DNA of 7,455 bases from the NCBI GenBank assembly GCA_013204125.1, contig JABMOP010000057.1, positions 1 through 7,455 of the forward strand, in the 5' to 3' direction. This DNA is from Rhodospirillales bacterium (GTDB lineage Bacteria > Pseudomonadota > Alphaproteobacteria > Rhodospirillales > UBA2165). The position numbers and the translations under genes were made by a program. The number at the start of each line of letters is the position of its first letter. Position 1 is the first letter of the stretch. The notes below the pieces were generated by a model. That model saw only the letters and a list, made by a program, of their open reading frames with translations, was not told where the DNA came from and ran no database searches. Positions 5,422-7,455 of this stretch are shown one piece after another.

Positions 5422-6291
5422 CTAATGGATCATCAGCACCGGAATTTTGGCGTTTGAAATGATATGGCGGGTGACGCCGCCGAGGATAATTTGCACCAAC
5501 CGGCTATGGGTGAAGGCGCCGGTCACCAGCAAATCACATCCATTATCATTACAGTAATCGGTGATCGCTTCGCCGACCGATTTCGCGCCGGGTGAGACAT
5601 GTTCACACTTGGCCGTTATGCCATGGCATTTAAGGTAGGTCGCCAATTCTTCGCCGCCGATTCGGGTGACGCTTTTTTCGGTTTCGGCGGTCAGCACCGT
5701 AACCTTGTCCGCCGTCGCCAAAAGCGGAATGCCGCCGGCCACTGCACGGGCCGCTTCGGAAGTTCCATTCCAGGCGATAACCGCGTTCTTACCAATGTCA
5801 CCGGATGAATTTTCAGGCACCATAAGCACCGGTCGGCCGGTTTCGAAAATCGCCGCGTGGAGGGTCAGCAAGGACGGCTGAGAAGTGTCGTTCGCCGGTT
5901 GCGCCATGACGATCAAATCGACGACGCGCCCACGGTTGGCAACCCGTTCGTCTTCGCGGCCCTCTTCTTGGAGCCACGACATGGATGCCCCACCGGTGCA
6001 ATCGGGTTTATCAGTAACCGAAACATTATTGGCGCTGCAGAAATCATCAAACATCTTGTGGGCCACTGCCGCGCGGTCGTCCGCATCACGATCGGCAAGA
6101 TTGATCATTTCCTCGATCATGCTGCCGGACATGCCTTCGCCGAGCAACGGCACGGCTTCTTTTGAATCCGCTTTTACGTGGATAGCCTGAATATGGCTGT
6201 CGCATTGCCGAGCGATATTCATGGCAACGCTGAGTGCGCGTTTACAAGCCTCGCCGCCATCGATCGGTGTTAATATGATTTTATAGCTCAT
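5422..6291 (-). CDS. Universal stress protein, tandem UspA domains
   Basis: A 289-aa cytoplasmic protein of two Usp folds. The first (about 1-158) opens MSYKIILTPIDGG, with Asp11 at the usual nucleotide-site position, and ends VVDLIVMAQP ... FETGRPVLMVP; it has no GxxG phosphate loop. The second (about 167-289) starts NAVIAWNGTSEAARAV and ends CDLLVTGAFTHSRLVQIILGGVTRHII ... IPVLMIH. This is the usual two-domain arrangement of alphaproteobacterial UspA proteins, in which only one half keeps the binding loop. In the second loop the expected GxxGHSR reads GAFTHSR, the second Gly replaced by Thr, which may weaken ATP binding. These proteins are often induced by low oxygen or respiratory stress. 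It ends 206 bp before the reductase start, in the same direction, with the regulator remnant between. The ATG has a close-spaced GAGGGA ribosome site. Family sure, role general. Confidence 0.9.
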   Translation of the reverse strand: MSYKIILTPIDGGEACKRALSVAMNIARQCDSHIQAIHVKADSKEAVPLLGEGMSGSMIEEMINLADRDADDRAAVAHKMFDDFCSANNVSVTDKPDCTGGASMSWLQEEGREDERVANRGRVVDLIVMAQPANDTSQPSLLTLHAAIFETGRPVLMVPENSSGDIGKNAVIAWNGTSEAARAVAGGIPLLATADKVTVLTAETEKSVTRIGGEELATYLKCHGITAKCEHVSPGAKSVGEAITDYCNDNGCDLLVTGAFTHSRLVQIILGGVTRHIISNAKIPVLMIH

Positions 6292-6293
6292 GG

Positions 6294-6313
6294 TCCCTCG
6301 ATGCTCCCTCGAT
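6294..6313 (-). repeat. Duplicated Shine-Dalgarno-like repeat before the stress-protein gene
   Basis: On the - strand ATCGAGGGA occurs twice with an 11-bp period (+ strand TCCCTCGAT at 6294-6302 and 6305-6313). The copy nearest the ATG at 6291 is only 3 nt away, the other about 14 nt away. Neither spacing is ideal, so the start site is still taken as the ATG because the protein begins with the family's MxYKxIL pattern there. Confidence 0.5.
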
Positions 6314-6327
6314 AATTATTTCAGGCG

Positions 6328-6333
6328 ATTATA
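6328..6333 (-). promoter_or_regulatory. Candidate -10 element for the stress-protein gene
   Basis: A perfect TATAAT on the - strand, inside the palindrome GATTATAATC (6327-6336), 37 bp upstream of the start codon. No good -35 hexamer is seen 16-18 bp upstream (TGCTAA-like at best), so the promoter would need an activator or another sigma factor. Confidence 0.35.
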
Positions 6334-6403
6334 ATCTTCGCACCCCGACATTAGCACAGACAAGTTCAGCGGAAAGAAATTTATATTAGGCGGCAATCAT
6401 ATA

Positions 6404-7381
6404 TTACAGATGGTCGCGCCGCTCTTCTATGCCTTCGGGGTCTTGGTGAATCAGGACTTCGGTGTTGGGGAACGCCGTTTCGACTTCATACATAACCTCG
6501 TCGGAAATTTCGTGCGCTTCCAACAAGGTGATATCGCGGTCCATTTCGATGTGAAATTGGATGAACGAATAGGGACCGGAAGAACGGGTCCGCATATCGT
6601 GAAGGCTGCGCACTTTCGGATGCTTCAACGCAATTTGGCGGATCAGCTTCCGGTCTTCCGAGGGAAATTCGGTGTCCATCAAATCGTGCAGCGATTGCTT
6701 GAAAATTTTACGGGCGCCGATGCTCATATAGACGATGATCGCCACCGCGAATAATGGATCGGCCAGGTCCCAGCCGCCGTAACCGGCAAGCAAAAGCGAA
6801 ACAATTACTGCAACATTCACCAATATATCGACCCGATAATGCAGCGAATCTGCATTGATGGCGACAGAGCCGGTGCGCCGGACGACATAGCTTTGGAAAC
6901 CGACGAGGCCGATCGTCAATATGATGGACACCCCCATCACCGCGATGCCGATTGCGCCATTTTCAACGGCTTGCGGTGATGAAATCCGGGTGATCGCAGC
7001 CAACAGCAAAAATAATCCGGACCCAGCGATAAACGCCGCCTGCCCCAATCCAGCCAAGGATTCGGCTTTGCCGTGACCGAACCGGTGTTCGGTATCGGCC
7101 GGTTGAAGTGCATGGCGCACGGCAAACAGATTGATCAGAGACGCAGCGGCATCAACCAGCGAGTCGATCAGGGATGAGAGAAGGCTCACCGAATCCGTCA
7201 GCGCCCAAGCGCCCAATTTGGCGCAGATCAGGACCACAGCAATCGATACGGAAGCGTAAGTCGCCGCGACCATTAACCGGCCGGCTTCGCCGTCGGGCAT
7301 TAACCGGCCGGCGCCGCCGTCGGGAATCAATCGGCCGGCTTCGTTTTCTCGTGCGCTTTGAGAAGTGGTATTTTCTTGCAC
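6404..7381 (-). CDS. Cation diffusion facilitator (FieF/YiiP-like divalent metal efflux pump)
   Basis: 325 aa, against about 300 for E. coli FieF, to which it aligns well by eye. It should export Zn2+/Fe2+-type ions across the inner membrane in exchange for protons, as a dimer with six helices per subunit. The transport site residues are all present: Asp73 and Asp77 (SLIDSLVD) and His181 and Asp185 (ADSLHYRVD), the FieF DD-HD set. HRFGHGKAESLAGLGQ (99-114) between helices 2 and 3 and the cytoplasmic domain ending EVLIHQDPEG (regulatory metal site His/Asp) are also typical. Extra length lies at the N-terminus, where a 9-residue unit (EAGRLIPDG, GAGRLMPDG, EAGRLM) is repeated before helix 1; FieF has a single GRLV at residues 6-9. 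The start is GTG 7381, with GGGGGA 5 nt upstream; the adjacent TTG 7384 is too near that site. The gene is the first of the - strand group in this window, 112 bp before the stress-protein gene. Confidence 0.9.
   Translation of the reverse strand: MQENTTSQSARENEAGRLIPDGGAGRLMPDGEAGRLMVAATYASVSIAVVLICAKLGAWALTDSVSLLSSLIDSLVDAAASLINLFAVRHALQPADTEHRFGHGKAESLAGLGQAAFIAGSGLFLLLAAITRISSPQAVENGAIGIAVMGVSIILTIGLVGFQSYVVRRTGSVAINADSLHYRVDILVNVAVIVSLLLAGYGGWDLADPLFAVAIIVYMSIGARKIFKQSLHDLMDTEFPSEDRKLIRQIALKHPKVRSLHDMRTRSSGPYSFIQFHIEMDRDITLLEAHEISDEVMYEVETAFPNTEVLIHQDPEGIEERRDHL
7271..7343 (-). repeat. 27-bp in-frame tandem repeat, about 2.7 copies
   Basis: Units at 7271-7297, 7298-7324 and a partial, more diverged unit at 7325-7343. 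Units 1 and 2 differ at two neighbouring bases (ccggCTTcg versus ccggCGCcg); each carries AACCGGCCGGC on the + strand, while the third has AATCGGCCGGC. The repeat encodes nine residues per unit (GRLMPDG plus two) at the N-terminus of the metal transporter, keeps the frame, and contains the GC-rich palindrome CCGGCCGG. Confidence 0.9.
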
Positions 7382-7446
7382 CAAATTCCCCCGAATTGGC
7401 AGGATTAAGGGTACAGACGTTCAATTGTCCATCCGTCCGAAACCTT

Positions 7447-7452
7447 ATTATA
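7447..7452 (-). promoter_or_regulatory. Candidate -10 element for the metal transporter gene
   Basis: A perfect TATAAT on the - strand, 65 bp upstream of the GTG start. The -35 region would lie beyond the window edge, so the promoter is only half visible. The leader after it (7382-7440) shows no strong hairpin. Confidence 0.35.
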
Positions 7453-7455
7453 TAC

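Noticed and set aside
7152..7424. - strand ORF of 90 codons starting ATG 7424, overlapping the transporter start
   Set aside because: The product is Arg/Ser-rich out-of-frame reading of the 27-bp repeat and transporter sequence; the other frame carries conserved transport residues.
1..7455. tRNA, rRNA, CRISPR array, insertion sequence or attachment site
   Set aside because: No cloverleaf, spaced repeat array, transposase motif or terminal inverted repeats were seen on either strand.

Overview
The window looks like chromosomal DNA of an alphaproteobacterium, probably Rhodospirillales-like. The reasons are moderate GC with many NNC/NNG codons, a UspA-type protein with the alphaproteobacterial AWNG and LGGVTRH signatures, a small phage 'ABA sandwich'-like protein common in that class, and a FixK/FNR-like box. 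This is judged by eye; no search was run.

Layout. The left half is on the + strand: the 3' end of a sulfotransferase (1-321), a small two-helix membrane protein (339-638) ending inside a strong hairpin terminator (625-673), then a ~100-bp intergenic region with an FNR/FixK-type box (703-716). This is followed by a large cytoplasmic molybdopterin oxidoreductase of the DMSO-reductase (CISM) family (779-3391) and a 112-aa protein (3429-3767). The right half is on the - strand. It holds a 2Fe-2S/FAD/NAD(P) reductase followed by a truncated haemoglobin (operon 5213 to 3770), a two-domain universal stress protein (6291-5422) and a FieF-like cation diffusion facilitator (7381-6404). The two halves converge with stop codons 2 nt apart at 3767/3770. 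Between the reductase and the stress gene lies a short + strand ORF (5270-5407) that reads as the amputated N-terminus of an Rrf2-family (NsrR-like) regulator.

How it may work together. The haemoglobin carries what I align as Tyr-B10, Leu-E7, Gln-E11 and His-F8, the distal and proximal set of the NO-dioxygenating trHbN of Mycobacterium. It sits 31 bp downstream of a reductase that could re-reduce the haem. The pair has the parts of a flavohaemoglobin (globin + FAD + NAD(P) domains) split over two genes, with an added ferredoxin domain. The divergent remnant of a regulator family that includes the NO sensor NsrR fits this reading. The molybdoenzyme, with its FNR-like box, points to low-oxygen or nitrogen-oxide respiration nearby. 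Its substrate cannot be read from the sequence, and no iron-sulfur or membrane subunit accompanies it. The most notable items are the split flavohaemoglobin-like operon, the decayed Rrf2 gene beside it, the orphan molybdoenzyme, and a 27-bp in-frame repeat expansion at the N-terminus of the metal transporter.
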